Assembly (NCBI GenBank): GCA_002794775.1
Contig: NBAY01000018.1
Location: 186,001 to 250,000, forward strand
From: Porodaedalea pini
Lineage: Eukaryota > Basidiomycota > Agaricomycetes > Hymenochaetales > Hymenochaetaceae
Reading direction: 5' to 3'
DNA length: 64,000 nt
The notes below the pieces were generated by a model. The model worked only from the letters and a program-made list of their open reading frames with translations. It searched no databases and was not told the DNA's origin. Positions 12,287 through 24,612 of the stretch are shown here, in pieces (position 1 is the stretch's first letter; each line of letters begins with the position of its first letter). The translations under genes and the position numbers were made by a program.

Positions 12287-14067
12287 ATGACAACCAACGG
12301 TGTCTCACAAGTCAATGGTCTCAAGGCTGCTCCACGGTTTGCGTTAGCTTCGCGCTTGAAGGAAGGGCGTGCTCTTGCGCAGGATGTGTGGTCCATTTTC
12401 AAGTCAGTCATATCAAGCGCATACATCCTGACGATGACTGAGGGCTTTTTGTGTCTTTCAGTGCAGCTAACCTGCCCGCAGACTGCATCAACCTGGGACA
12501 AGGTTACATGAACTTCCCGCCTCCGCAGTGGGTGAAGGATGCTGCTGAGGAAGCTCTCAACACTACGACTGCGAATCATTATTCACATCCCAAAGGTCGA
12601 GTGAGGCTCCGGGAGGCTATAAAGAAGCGTTATGACAAGATATTGAAGAGAGACCTTGATGTTGAGACAGAAATTCAGGTCACGAGTGGAGCAAATGAAG
12701 GTCCGTCTCTCATGTTTCTATCTACGTCTGGTTTGGTTGACAATGTCCTTTCTGTTTGCAGGACAATATTCTGTGCTCACTGCATTTTTGGAGCCGGGAG
12801 ATGAAGTGATTATGTTTGAGCCTTATTTCGACCAGTACCTGCCATCCGTGGTCTTCAACGGCGGCAAACCGGTCTATGTCCCCCTTCACCCACCACCAGA
12901 GGCGATGACTGGTACGACGAGCAACGACTGGACAATCGACTTTGAGGAACTACGGTACTTCTGACTAAATAGCACACGCATTAGATGATCGTACTTATTA
13001 TTATTGTTATTTTGCATAGACGAGCCTGCGGCCCAAAGACAAAGATGCTTATCCTGAACACACCACACAACCCTGTTGGAAAGGTTTTCACGAGAGAGGA
13101 GCTCGAGAAGATCGCAGACATCGCAAAGGAGTTCAATATTCTAGTCATGTCCGATGAAGTCGTAAGTCCGGTTCTCTCGGTTTCGCTTCGGTCCCTGTTC
13201 ACTCGCTCTCTACAGTATGACTGTTTGGTCTTTGACGGTAAAGAACATATCCCTATCGCCACGCTTCCCGGAATGTGGGACCGCACTGTCTCCGTTTACT
13301 CCGTAGGCAGTAAGTTTTCCAACCTTCAAGTAGAAATTTAAGGAAGAGATATACTAAACACTGTCTCGTTTCCGTTTCAGAGGCATTCTCCGCGACAGGC
13401 TGGCGCATTGGCTATCTGATCGGGCCAGAGCACATCATCAATCCGACCCTCGCGGCGTGCACACGCATCGTGTTTTGTTCCAATTCCCCTCTCCAAGAAG
13501 CAGCGGCCGCTGGCCTCGAACAGGCCGAAGAGCGCAACTACTTCGAGATTCAGAACAAGGAGTACGAGGAACGCCGTGACCTTCTTGTCGCCGTGTTTGA
13601 TCGTCTTGGCCTTAAGTATACACTCCCTCAAGGAAGTTATTTCGTGCTTTTGGTACGCCTCTTCATCAAGGAGTCAAATTGTGGTTCGTTACTGACCGTA
13701 AGAACGTCATAGGATATATCAACCGTGACCTGGCCAGAAGACTACCCATTCCCAAAGAGCCTAGACGGCAGAGGCAGGGATTTCAAGTATGTACTTATGT
13801 GTAAAACAAATGTGTGCTGGTGTATTGAAATATCATGCAGGGCGTGCTGGTTTATAGCTTTGGAGGTGGGAGTATCTTCCATACCGGTCAGCGAGGTAAG
13901 TCCCGTATATCCTCCAGGTATTCTTTTATTCAGCATTCTTCCAGTTCTACTGTGAGGAGCATCAATCTATCGGCGAACGCTTTGGGCGCTTTGCTTTCTG
14001 CAAGGATATCGATACGTTGAAGCGAGCTGGGGAGCGCCTCGAAGGTCTTGCGAAGTACATACGGTAG
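12287..14067 (+). CDS. Kynurenine--oxoglutarate transaminase / cysteine-S-conjugate beta-lyase type aminotransferase
   Basis: A PLP-dependent class I/II (fold type I) aminotransferase, closest by pattern to kynurenine aminotransferase (yeast BNA3, animal KYAT). This family converts kynurenine to kynurenic acid and also transaminates aromatic or sulphur amino acids. Nine exons (12287-12402, 12462-12700, 12762-12954, 13020-13161, 13216-13309, 13381-13652, 13713-13786, 13841-13895, 13945-14067) give 435 residues, the usual family length. Visible landmarks are INLGQGYMNFPPP near the N-terminus, TSGANEGQYSV, the NTPHNPVGKVF loop (PLP-contacting Asn), MSDEVYDCLVFDGKEH, and the SVGKAFSATGWRIGYLIGP segment with the Schiff-base lysine. 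The C-terminal small domain ends GERFGRFAFCKDIDTL. It converges on the Slh1-like helicase with only 103 bp between stop codons. Confidence 0.92.
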
Positions 14068-14170
14068 ACTGCCCATAGCTTCCGATGATATATAATTATA
14101 GAAGTAGATCCCTTGTTTAGTTCTACACTTGCTTGCATTTGTTTGTATGAGTGATATCGTGAAGAAAGGA

Positions 14171-17100
14171 TTAGTTCTCTAATGCATGTAAGCGGTCTAC
14201 TAGCCTCGACAACGACGAGTCGAGCTCGCCTGGGATCGCGTCGTAGTACATCGGGTTGCTCTCTACGCGTCGCGCGAGGTACGTCCACGACAAAATATCC
14301 AGCGTTTGCTGCGTATCTGAGTGCGAGATACGTCCATCTTTCCACTGCGCGCGGAGCCATTCCGCGAGGATAGTCGACTCGTGTAACGTCGACTCGAGCG
14401 GCAAACCCTCGTCCAAGAATCGCGCGAGAGTCTCACGTCCCTCCGCCTGACAGAGAACATAGAAGTGTCCCGCATGCGCATGCCGCGCTGCGTGGCCCTG
14501 CATATGCACAACTTCAGCAAGGGAGTAGTCCACGACCTGGCGGTCGCGCTGAGCCGAATCATCCCTTCCACCTACGCCGTCAAGACGCACGTATTGCGTT
14601 CCCATGACAACGACGACACCAGCACGTATTGGTACGGACCATAGCGCATCGCGTGGAACGATCAGTACGCGGACGATACCTTCCGCACATAGCTCGAGCA
14701 TAAGTGCACGATCGGACCGGCTTATGCCGTCATGGAAGATACCGATACCGCGCGTGACAAAGTCCGCGAGCGTGCGGTCTCGTAGACGCGCAAGATAGGG
14801 CTCGAGCGCGTCCGGGGACATGTGTAAAGGAAGGTAACCTTGCATTTTGAGGTCCATAGCACACTGCGTGATGAGGTCGTTGCCTATGGGCTTACATTGG
14901 CTTCGTGAGGGAACGAAGATGAGGGCGAATTCGCCTCCGCCGGAAGAGACCGCCGCATGTGCAGGTTTTGCCATTGCCTTAAAGAGTGCTGCAGAATGGG
15001 GGATGGTGAAAGTCTGGATTGATGTTCTCAGATCCTGTTCCCGGTCGCTTGGTCGAAAACAAGACATGGATAAGGGTGGCACCCGTAGCCAATCAGCCAG
15101 TCCAGAGGCGTCTATTAAAGATGTGGAAAGTCCTACAAAACGCGTTGGCAGACTCTGGGTGGCATGGAGCAGCAGTGAAACCGCCAATTCGTACTCAGCA
15201 TCGAGGAGCTCGAGGTTGTCGCAAACCACGAGGCGAAGATGTTCTAGAGTTCTTGAACAGGTCGGACGGGCCAATACATCTAGCAAGACCCGAGGGTGCA
15301 TAATGCGAATGACTTTCTTGTCACGATGCACAAATGCAGATGCATCTCCGATTACTTCGACCGTTGTGCCGAATGGACTGAGTACTTGGCGGATCTCAGA
15401 GGCAAAGTCTACTGCGATTCCTCGCTTTGGTACGATAATCAAAGACCAGGTGCCCGCCTTTGCTTTCTGGAGCGTCTTCCTGTGATAAACGTAAATATGC
15501 ACCTTTTAATCATGCAACACATTAAAGGAAACTCACGCCACAAGCATTTGTGCAAGCGTTGATTTACCTGAACCAGAAGGCGAACATAGCAGTGCATTTT
15601 GGTTCGTACTCAACATACTCCAAAAGCTATGCGTTTGAATGGTATTCAGATTTTGCACCTTCTTGCCAAATGCCCACTTTAATGCGTCGTTTCCGAGGCA
15701 ATCCAGGTTCAAGTAAGGGACGGGGAGAATCGGCGTGAAGGACTCAAAAGCTTGTGGTTTCACCAGGGAGCTCAAGATCACAGGTATCTCATCTTCAGCG
15801 CCCATCCATCTGTCGGAGACATACCTGATGGTCAGGCCCAGTACGGTTTTCGCATCGGTGATCTGTACAATGAAGTCTGTATCCACCTGCTCTGTCGTTT
15901 GGCGATACACGACGTGCGTGAGCTGCAAGATATCTCCGCCGTCCGCATCCTCTATCCAGATCCAGAACGGCTCGATTGTGTCCTTGCGTTTTGAACCCCA
16001 CGTGAACGCGCGCTTCGCGTGCACAGCAATGCGCAGGAGGTCGGACGTCAGAGTGCGCAGCTCGTACGATATAGCGAGCGTAGGGAACTCTTTGGCCACC
16101 CTGAGCAGCGCTGCTCCGTGCCCTTCATTCATGTGGATCAACTCTCCAAGCTCCTGCGCCGTCATCTGCGCTAGCTCGCCGACCGCGTAATCATCTGCCC
16201 AGCGTCGCAGATTCCCCATGACCTCATGTTTCAGCGCGTCGCCTAACTGCGTGAATGGGTGATCGAAGGGCCAGATACGCTTCTCCACAGCTTTGCTTAG
16301 TGACACGAGCACCGCACTTACGTTGGCCCATTTTCTGCTGATGGCGATCTCCAGTAAAGCGCGGATGATACGACCAGCGTTTTGAGCGACGTAGGCCATG
16401 TCTGAAACGAGGGCAAAGTCTTCTGGATACACTCTGGATATAAACGCTTGCAGAAGTATGTTCACTTTTCCTTGACAAGTGTTTGTGCCGTCCTTGGCAC
16501 AGTAAGGAAGTGCTTGCATCACGAACCTGGGATGCTCTCACCTTAACCTCACAAGGCACGACGCTCTCATCGTCCAGAAAGCTCTTTAGTTCTTTGATTT
16601 CGTTCTCTCGTAGTTGGATCTGCTCAAACTACGCATTGCCACTTAAGAGGCCGTACTGTCGTAGATTAAAATCCGGCTGCGACTCACCTCGGTGCTCTTG
16701 CATAGCATGTACAGTACATCCGCCTCGCTCATCTTCGCACGGAAGGACTCGTTGAAGATGACGATAGTCCGTGCCCGAATATAATACTTCGCCGCAATTC
16801 GGCCGAGGTCAGTGATTGCGAATGCATCACGCTCTTTGTCGAAGACGATCATACGTGCCTCGGCAAGCTGGGTGGCTTTGGATAGGATAGTATGGATTAG
16901 CAAATGAGGTTAATTGCAAGCAAGAAGAGAGCCACGCACCGCTGCTCTGAACCAACTCGCGTCGCTTCCGGCCAAGCTGAGGATCATCAATGACTTCTTC
17001 ATATGTGATTCCTTCGATTTTGCTAGGATAAGCATGCGATGAATGATCAGACATGTCTAAGACTTGCCATGATACCGCGGGTTCTTACGCAAGCGAACGA

Positions 17101-20100
17101 AAAGGTATGTGTATCCGATCCATTGAACGGCCTCGGCGACGTTGGTCACTGTTCCAAGAGCGATTTCTGCATTCAGGGAGTCTGACATGCCCCCAACAAA
17201 TCTAGAGGATTGTAATTAACATATTGGTGATGACGGTCTCTTATTTGGACTCACCTCGACTCAATTGGATGCTGTGTGTATTGGAGTTATCAGTAAGGAA
17301 GTATCCCAAGTCAAGAGAGGACAGACAAACCTGCGCAGTGACAGCGTCCAAATAGTGATCAAGCTTGTCAATGCCTGTACAGATAAAGCCCTCTCCGCTC
17401 GTCTCCATTCCCGGCCGACCCGCTCTACCGAAGATTTGAAGTACGTCGAGTACAGACAGGTCCACAAATTTGCCCTGGCCTGAATCATATACCTGCGTAC
17501 CTTTGATAATGACTGAAAAATGACGATGTCAATGAGAATGTCAGGGTGGGAATAGCAATCAACGCACCGGCATGCGCAGGCAAATTTACACCCCAAGCAA
17601 GAGTTGCAGTACAGCAGAGCACCTGAACATTAGTCAGATCTTAAGGCTGAAAGAGCAAGGTTTAAACTTTTACCTTTATCGCTCTCGCCTCAAATAACCT
17701 CTCCATCAAGTTCCTGTCCGAGCGCAGCATCCCAGCATGGTGTATCCCAAACCCGTAGTCGAAGAGTTCACGCATCTCCTTGTTCCTTGAACCTCCTACT
17801 TCCCTGCGGAACATATCCCACCTCTCATGTTCTCGACAGCTGAAGTCCTCGATTGTGCCCTCCGCATTCGCCGCCTCTTTGAGCGTGAGAGCGCTTTTCA
17901 CAGTCTCCTTGCGTGCATGCACGAAAACCATCACCTGATGGCCCGCCTCGACGAGCTGCGCCACTTTTTCATACGTGACGGTATCCAGATTTTTACGCGC
18001 CTGTGCACTGCCGGGCTTGCCGCGTAACCCGAGGAAGTGCTGCTCGAGTGGGATCGGCCGGAAGGACGAGTCAAAGTAGAAGAGTCCCGTTTGCCGTGAG
18101 ACGCGTAGAAAATCGGCGACATCGACATAGTTTGGCAGCGTTGCACTGAGTCCGACGATGCGGATCATGGATTGCGTCGACTCGACCTAAAAGCTCATTA
18201 GAACATTGGTGTGTAGAGGTACAAGACTCATTAACCTGACGCAGCGTACGAGCGACAATTGTCTCAATGACAGCGCCCCGCTCGTCGTTTAGCAAATGTA
18301 CCTCGTCGATAATCAGGAGCTTCACTTTCTATATCGCAAATGTGAGCTATATTTCATGAAGTTCAAAATAAAAACATCTCACGGTCGCAAGTTCTCCCTC
18401 GCCAGTGGGTTTCCTCGTCACGACATCCCACTTCTCTGGTGTCGTGACAATGATCTGCGTTTCAGCAATTTCTGCCTTTGTTAGCTGCATATCGCCTTTG
18501 CACATATCAGCATTTACTTTCTGATGCGATTGATTCGAGTACTTAGGAAACAGCTCACCAGTTAGCTCCCTGACCTTTATGGCGAGCCATCTCAAGCGTT
18601 TGCCGAGCTTGCGCACAATCTCCGAAGCCAGCGCCTTCATCGGAGCACTGTGTAACTCAGTCTACCGTCCCATAAAGAAAACGAGGGCGACTCACACGTA
18701 GATGACTTTTAAACTGTCCCGCTGGATTTGGCCTGCGAGCGGGGCTTTCACGCCCTGTGAAACCCTGGAAATATTGAGGACATGCAGAATCGCGAGCATC
18801 GCGACGTCAGTTTTGCCCTACGCTTTATAGTGAGTCGTGCTTATTCAAGCCTTGAAAGTATAGATTAGGGGGATACGTACGGCACCCGTCGGCGCGCAGA
18901 TGAGCATATTCTCGTTAGTCCCATACGCTGTCGGATAGACGATCGACTGGATCCTGTTCAGAGAAGCGTAGCCCTGTTTTCATCCATTGAGCATAATGAG
19001 GGCGTGTTCGCATGGGGTGCGTACGCACTGGAAAAGAACCCTTACAGAGGTCATCAAGCTCTGACACAGAGATCAGCCTCTCAGTGGCTCGCGGAGGAAT
19101 GGGTCGTGCTGGAGGTATTATCACTTCCTCATAGTCCTGTCCAAATATAATTTCAGCATGTGAATGGGTAAAAGAAATGAAAATAGCTTGCAGAAGCGAA
19201 GCGTACCTCGTACATATGTCGCTCCGTGTCGATAGGAAGCAGGTACCGCGTACCCATGTCTGACAGAATGTTATTCTGCGACAGTGAGGAGGAGGTATAT
19301 ACATGCGGGAGAACTTCTTGCTCCGTTTGATACTGAAAGATGCCGATTACAAAAAGTTGGTTGTTTCGCAACGCATGAAGTCATACAATGGAAGCACAAC
19401 ACGTACAGCAGTTCCTGTGAAGAGTGGACGAGCAGCATTTGCACGGAGCGTCTCCTCGATACGGCGCTGCGCAGCCGCGGGGTCAAGATCCACTAGCGGC
19501 GTATCCGCTACGAGCCAGGCAGAAAGATAAGAGCAATATAAGAAACCGATCAAAAGAAAAAGACAAACGTCTAGACCCCTGGCCTTTCTTCCCTTTCCTT
19601 TTCCCTTGCGCGACTGGCGGGGTATACGATCTCTCTGCAAGCGGAGGGGCAGGGGAAGGCGTCGGTGCTGCCAGAAGGGCCTCCAACTGTATGCATAGTA
19701 ATGAAGTAGGACATAAAATAAGTCTTCAATTCATTGCTACGTAAAAGGTTAGAAAAAGTGGAACGCGCCTTGAATGCTGCGGTTTGCCGCTGTGCAATGA
19801 TTTCTGTCACGAGCTCAATCTCTTCGAAGCCGACGAGCTCCGCCAGCTCGATTGATGCGACCTCATCAGGCTTACTCGATGACAGAATCGAACGTAAGGA
19901 CGGAAGGACCGTAGACATATTCGGTTTCCTACGCGTTGATTCACATCAATATCTCAACGGATTAATACATCAGGGTTTAGGCTGAAAAGAAATAGACGCA
20001 CGAGAGAAGCCTGCTGAGTGGGTCTGTCGGACTACCACCCATAGTCGAAGCAGCATTAGGCGCGGGTACAGTTGGGAAGGAGTAGCGGTCCAAGACGGTG

Positions 20101-20401
20101 GGCGGAGCCGTCTCGTTATCTAAGTCTGCAACTCCGAGCGCATCCTCACTGCCTGAAATCCGAACAACTGTGTCAATTTGCCATCAATTGCAGCAGTATT
20201 GCGCGCGTACTACTCCCAGATGGTTTTGGACTATTGATTATACATCGCAGAATACGGGCAAATTAATACACATTCAAGAAAGCCACACCTAAAGTACCTT
20301 AGACTCAAGCTTGTCCATTGGTCAACCGCACGCCGATCGTCCCCAGATGCAGACGTAGTGAATTCGACGAGCTTCTTGAGATGCTTGCCAAACTCCGACA
20401 T
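14171..20401 (-). CDS. Slh1/ASCC3-family Ski2-like RNA helicase, lacking the second Sec63 domain
   Basis: A tandem-cassette helicase of the Brr2/Slh1 group; Slh1 (ASCC3) works in the ribosome-quality-control trigger complex that splits collided ribosomes. I place the start at [15 protein letters not shown] (ATG 20401-20399) because exon [19 protein letters not shown], ending [11 protein letters not shown], joins upstream of the helicase. Cassette 1 has [68 protein letters not shown] in [26 protein letters not shown] and [13 protein letters not shown], followed by winged-helix and Sec63 regions. Cassette 2 keeps a Walker A ([10 protein letters not shown]) but has CDNLELL where DExH is expected and GLSTSL for SAT. 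The protein stops right after [19 protein letters not shown], where the second Sec63 unit normally begins. Roughly 1,700 residues in many exons. [10 protein letters not shown] and TNENML favour Slh1 over Brr2. Confidence 0.88.
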
Positions 20402-20566
20402 TACTTGTTCTTGCTTGGAAAAAGTTGGACAGACAGAGTCTGGTCTGGGACACCGGAGCAGTGAGTCGAGGGAAGATCGTCGGTGCCGACGCGTCTACGA
20501 AACACGACGCGTCGATCTCCGACATCTGGCTAGTTCCGGACAACCTTGGTCTCCTCCCTCGACGAC
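20402..20566. promoter_or_regulatory. Divergent promoter (Slh1-like / EMC3) with two ACGCGT boxes
   Basis: This is 165 bp between opposite start codons. It contains CGACGCGTC twice (20487-20495 and 20505-20513), each enclosing ACGCGT, the MluI cell-cycle box core bound by MBF in other fungi. The copies start 18 bp apart. Binding is inference. Confidence 0.5.
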
Positions 20567-21757
20567 ATGGAGTACGTCTGTCCTTCCGCTCAAACAATGA
20601 AAGCTCAATGCTAATGATTATGAACTACTATGCAGGGTCTCACTATACCTTGACCCGCAGATTCGTGACTGGGTCCTCTTTCCCATCACCCTCGTCATGG
20701 TACGTACTTTTGAGGATAAATAAACGTCTTACTCACTGTCCTTTGTTTCTTTTGTAAACCACTTAGATTCTGGTGGGAATACTACGGCACAATGTTGCCC
20801 TCTTACTCCAAACTGCGCCAAAAAAACTATCGCGCGCTGCAACCCGCGAACAGTGCGTCTTTCTTCTCACATACTATCCACCTAGTCTCGATTTATCGGT
20901 GTACACATAACTAACTTCGTTAGAATAGACGCGCCCTCCTCCGCTCCCAAATCTTGCGCGAGAGTGCCGCCTCTTCACCCGTCCCACCCACTTACTACAC
21001 GTCGATCTCCACGTACCTCAGCCAGGCATTCGAAGCGGGAACATATTTAAAGGACGGTCCGCCTTCTTCCAAAGACGGCAAGGACGCTCTCGCGGCACCG
21101 CCGAATCCGCTCGACCCGAGCGCGATGGAGGGCATGATGGGTGGGCTGAAGACGCAGGCGGTGATGATGGTTCCGCAAATGGTCCTTATGGGCTGGATCA
21201 ACTTCTTCTTCCAAGGCTTTGTTCTCAGTGCGTTCTCCTATCTTTTCGCTTTCCTTAAGAAATTAACGAATTCTGTGTGCGAATTTCGCTGATGTGTAGT
21301 CAAGCTCCCGTTTCCGCTGACCCTGGGCTTCAAGTCGATGCTGCAACGCGGGATCGAGACACCGGACATGGACGTCCGTTGGGTATCTTCCCTCTCGTGG
21401 TACTTCCTTAATTTCTTCGGCCTTAACGGGCTCTACCGCCTCATCCTCGGGAATGACAACGGTACGTGGCTTTGCGTCCCCTCCTTTTCCAACTTATTTT
21501 TGCCTCCGCGTATACTCGAATTGAACTCACCTTTCTCAATTGAAATGAATGCAGCCGCAACCCAGACCGACCCCCTCCTCTCCCCATATGCCAATCTGCC
21601 CATGTCGGGTGGTGCACCGGGCCAACCACAAGATTTCTCGAAGCTCTTCAAAGCGGAGCGCGATAACCTCGCGCTTGCAGATGGGCTCTACAAATGGACC
21701 GGTGCAGATGTCGAACTACGCGTGTTGCGGAAATATGGGCGCATTCCGCCATCGTAG
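20567..21757 (+). CDS. EMC3: ER membrane protein complex subunit 3
   Basis: EMC3 is the Oxa1/YidC-like core subunit of the ER membrane complex, which inserts tail-anchored and multipass proteins into the ER. Six exons (20567-20571, 20636-20699, 20767-20852, 20929-21227, 21300-21461, 21555-21757) give 272 residues, normal for the family. Signature stretches are LYLDPQIRDWVLFPITLVM and ILVGILRHNVALLLQ (first membrane helix), MEGMMGGLKTQAVMMVPQMV, WINFFFQGFVLIKLPFPLT, FKSMLQRGIETPDMDVRWVSSLSWYF, and NFFGLNGLYRLILG. The start codon exon contributes only five coding bases (ATGGA); splicing across 20572-20635 gives Met-Glu-Val-Ser-Leu-Tyr-Leu-Asp. It is divergent from the Slh1-like helicase. Confidence 0.93.
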
Positions 21758-22265
21758 TAAGGTGTTGACAAACTTGCATCTTTGCAGGGGCGCCTCGTCT
21801 GATGTAACTTATCCAGAAACTGTGAATTTCTCTGTGTGAAGAATAAGTAGGGATGCTAGTGGGCTTTTTGAATGTCCTATGAGAACTACGTTGGTATACG
21901 GTACTTTACACATGGATGGATACAGTGGCCCAAAATGGAGGGAAAGCATACACAATAGCAACCAAATTAGAAATAAGTAACCCAGTGCAGGTGACGGAAT
22001 TAAGAGAAGGAAGTCGAACATCAAACGAGGGCAAGTGGAAGCGGTGGCAAGGAGGGAATGGATGGAAGGCAGATTTTCAGCCAGAGAATTACAGGGAATA
22101 CAAGGTACATGACTACACGGGAATATGTATAACATATCATGGCCGGCCCCAATTCAGCCATTTTCGTTTAGCTGAGCCAGTACGGTTTAGATTGGTTGGT
22201 GCGGCGCCAGGCATCCTAGAAAAGGGTAAGATTATTCAATAAGTCATAAGTCATGCGTCAGGCAT
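21758..22265. other. Convergent intergenic spacer, possible extra 3' exon of the Trp/Gly-rich gene
   Basis: This 508-bp gap follows EMC3 and lies downstream of the Trp/Gly-rich protein. A good acceptor (CCCTTTTCTAG) on the minus strand near 22214 precedes a short open stretch in two frames, so the neighbour may splice into a further exon ending between about 22135 and 22170. Otherwise I see nothing. Confidence 0.35.
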
Positions 22266-24612
22266 CTAACAGATGCGCAAATAGGTAACACTCAACTCGT
22301 CAACATGTATCGGGTACTGTCTATTCAGACTAGCCATCATCTGAGTAATCTGTTTTCCATATGTATGGCGTATATTATCTGGTAGCGGCAGTTTACGCCG
22401 CCAGATTGCCATGCTGCTCTTGGACTTTGAGAGGAGGAAGACGAAGACGAGGATCTGTGAGGACGGCTCGTAGAACGCAAGCGACTCCTGCAAGGTCCGG
22501 TCCATGGACGATTGGATTTTATCAAATGTCAACCAGTCGAATACGGGTTCATTCGGCGCTGAGGGCAATCTGTAATCCGCATTCGCGAACAACGCGCCGC
22601 GCTGCCCAGATTCCAAGAATTTGCTGAACTGAGGTAGATAGTTCAAATTATTACTCAGATAAATGAATTTTCCGTATGAAAAAACAACGAACCCCGAATG
22701 TTGCCAATGGGGACTGCATAAACTGTATCCAGTCCAGGAGAGAAGAAACCCGCGGGTCTTTATCTATTTCGATGATCAGAAGGCGACTCTATCCGGGAGA
22801 ATTCCTCGTTCAACTCACGAGGGTCAAAGAACCAATGTATCCTATTGCGCGCCAAACGATCCGTGGAGAAGAATGCGCGCCGAGCCGGCGCCAAAGCGTC
22901 TCCGCGAGATTCTACGAACTGGTGGTCAGCATCGTAGTTTTCGCTCTGAGATCTCCGAGCCTCCGGCATGCGCCCGTCGGCAGCAATCGCATATGCATTT
23001 GGTGACTTTGTAGGTGGCGAGTTCCCCCAGCCGTCAGGCTCCTTCGATGGTACTGCAGGAGCGGGGTCTCCCCAGCCGTTGCCAGCGTCGGCGATCCAGC
23101 CACCCACTTTGTCTGTATCACCCCACGCGTTGTCATTTCCATCGTCATAATACTCTTCCTCCTCTTCAGGGCTGGGCCAAGCTGTTGCCTCGGGCTCGGC
23201 AAACTTCTGTTTCTTCAAGGTTTTGCCCTTCTTGCTTTGTTCATGGATCTGAACGTGTTTTTCTTTTCCGTTCTTTTTCTTTTTCCCTTTCCCCTTCGTT
23301 TCCTCCGCCCAAATAATTTCTATTCCCTTCTCCTTCTCCTTCCCCTTTCCTCGGCCTTTGAAAACACGCGCAAAGAAACCAGAAAGTCCCGACTGCGATT
23401 TCGACGATAAGATTGTCTCTTCACCAATAGAGCTAGGCGAAGTGACGGTCACCTTAGGTGTCTTTCCCTTCGAAGCAGTACCCTGCGTATCCTGCTGAGT
23501 CTCTGGCCAGCCTCGCCAGCTTTGAGACTGAGCTAGAGCAGGAGCTTGAGTGTCTGCTTTGTTCGTTCCCCACTCTCCTGCGCCCGTCTCTGAAGTATTC
23601 GCTCCCCACCCTCCTAAGCCGGCATTTGTTGAACCAAACCCACCCGGGGCGATAGATGTCGATGCTGCCCCTGGTGCGGCATCCCAGCCACCCGCAGCGC
23701 CCCATGATGATTCACCTCCCGCAGGTCCCCAGCCGTTGCCGTTGTTGTTCGCATTAGCATGCGCATTAGTTTGTTGATCCGCACCAGCCCAGCTGTTGTC
23801 GCTTTTAGCTCGTTTCTTCTTCGATTTGGCATTCGTGCCTGTCCCCTTGCTTGTCCCCACCCAGCTATTGTTATTGCGAGTTTGCTGTGTTGTTCCTTCG
23901 GTACCCCATCCACCGCCCCAGCTCGTCTCGCCAGCAGCATGATTAGATTGTGACTTCTCGACATCGGACGTCTGTCCCCAACCACCTCCCCAATTCGCGC
24001 TTCCCTCGCGCCGATGTCGGCCATGCCGCCCGCGTTCAGGCTTGTTCTGTTGTCCTTGATACTGATGCGCATATGCCAGGTCCTGTGCACGTTGATGTTG
24101 CTGCTGGAGCTGCTCACTCAACTCTTTGTGCTGAGCCTGACGCTGTTCTGCAATAGCACTGAGCATGCTCTGCATACCACGAGCAGTAGCGGCATCATAC
24201 TGGTCCTGATTTCGTCCGCGAGTCCTCATAGCCGATTTCGCAGGCTGTTCGGAAACAGCGCCTGCCCAGCCCCACCCATTGGTAGCTGCATGCATCGGGA
24301 CGTCCTTGGCGGGCGGAGTCGGCACAGCAGACTCCCAGTCAGTATTGGTGTTGACGTACGAAGCGTTCGAAATAGAGTCGCCGGGTTGGACGTCGTTATC
24401 ATGAGCGGCGGCCGTATTCTGCCAGCCGTTTTGATCATTGCCGCTCTGACTCCATTCTCCCTGATCCCAACCGGACCCCCAGCCTAAGTTGAGGTGGTTG
24501 GTTTAGCCTGTGCAGATGATCGGAGGGAATGCGATTGAATCGGAAACAAACCTCCATTTCCCTCTTCATGCACGCTTTCGACTCGCGTGCGGTATTTTCC
24601 TTTCTTTGCCAT
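22266..24612 (-). CDS. Trp/Gly-repeat protein with conserved C-terminal domain (CcmS-related type)
   Basis: Four exons (24612-24552, 24483-22819, 22763-22693, 22628-22266) give about 719 residues. The start is the ATG of MAKKGKYRTRVESVHEEG, joined by a 68-nt intron. The first 450 residues are low-complexity with about 25 Trp residues in WG/GW contexts (for example NWGGGWGQ, SWGGGWGTEG, ESSWGAAGGWDAA), a Gln-rich stretch likely to be a coiled coil (MLSAIAEQRQAQHKELSEQL), and a Lys-rich basic block. The C-terminal region is ordered: HWFFDPHKDPRVSSLLDW, FSKFLESGQRGALFANADYR, VFDWLTFDKIQSSMDRTLQE, then MAIWRRKLPLPDNIRHTYG. From memory this resembles basidiomycete proteins labelled CcmS-related; I could not verify that. 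Function is unknown. The last residues are uncertain (possible additional 3' exon). Confidence 0.7.

Noticed and set aside
14847..15485. 212-codon plus-strand frame
   Set aside because: Antisense shadow of the Slh1-like helicase C-terminal exon, whose sense translation has clear helicase features.
19571..19918. [10 protein letters not shown] as start of the Slh1-like helicase
   Set aside because: In-phase upstream exons ([23 protein letters not shown]) with good splice sites extend the protein to 20401.
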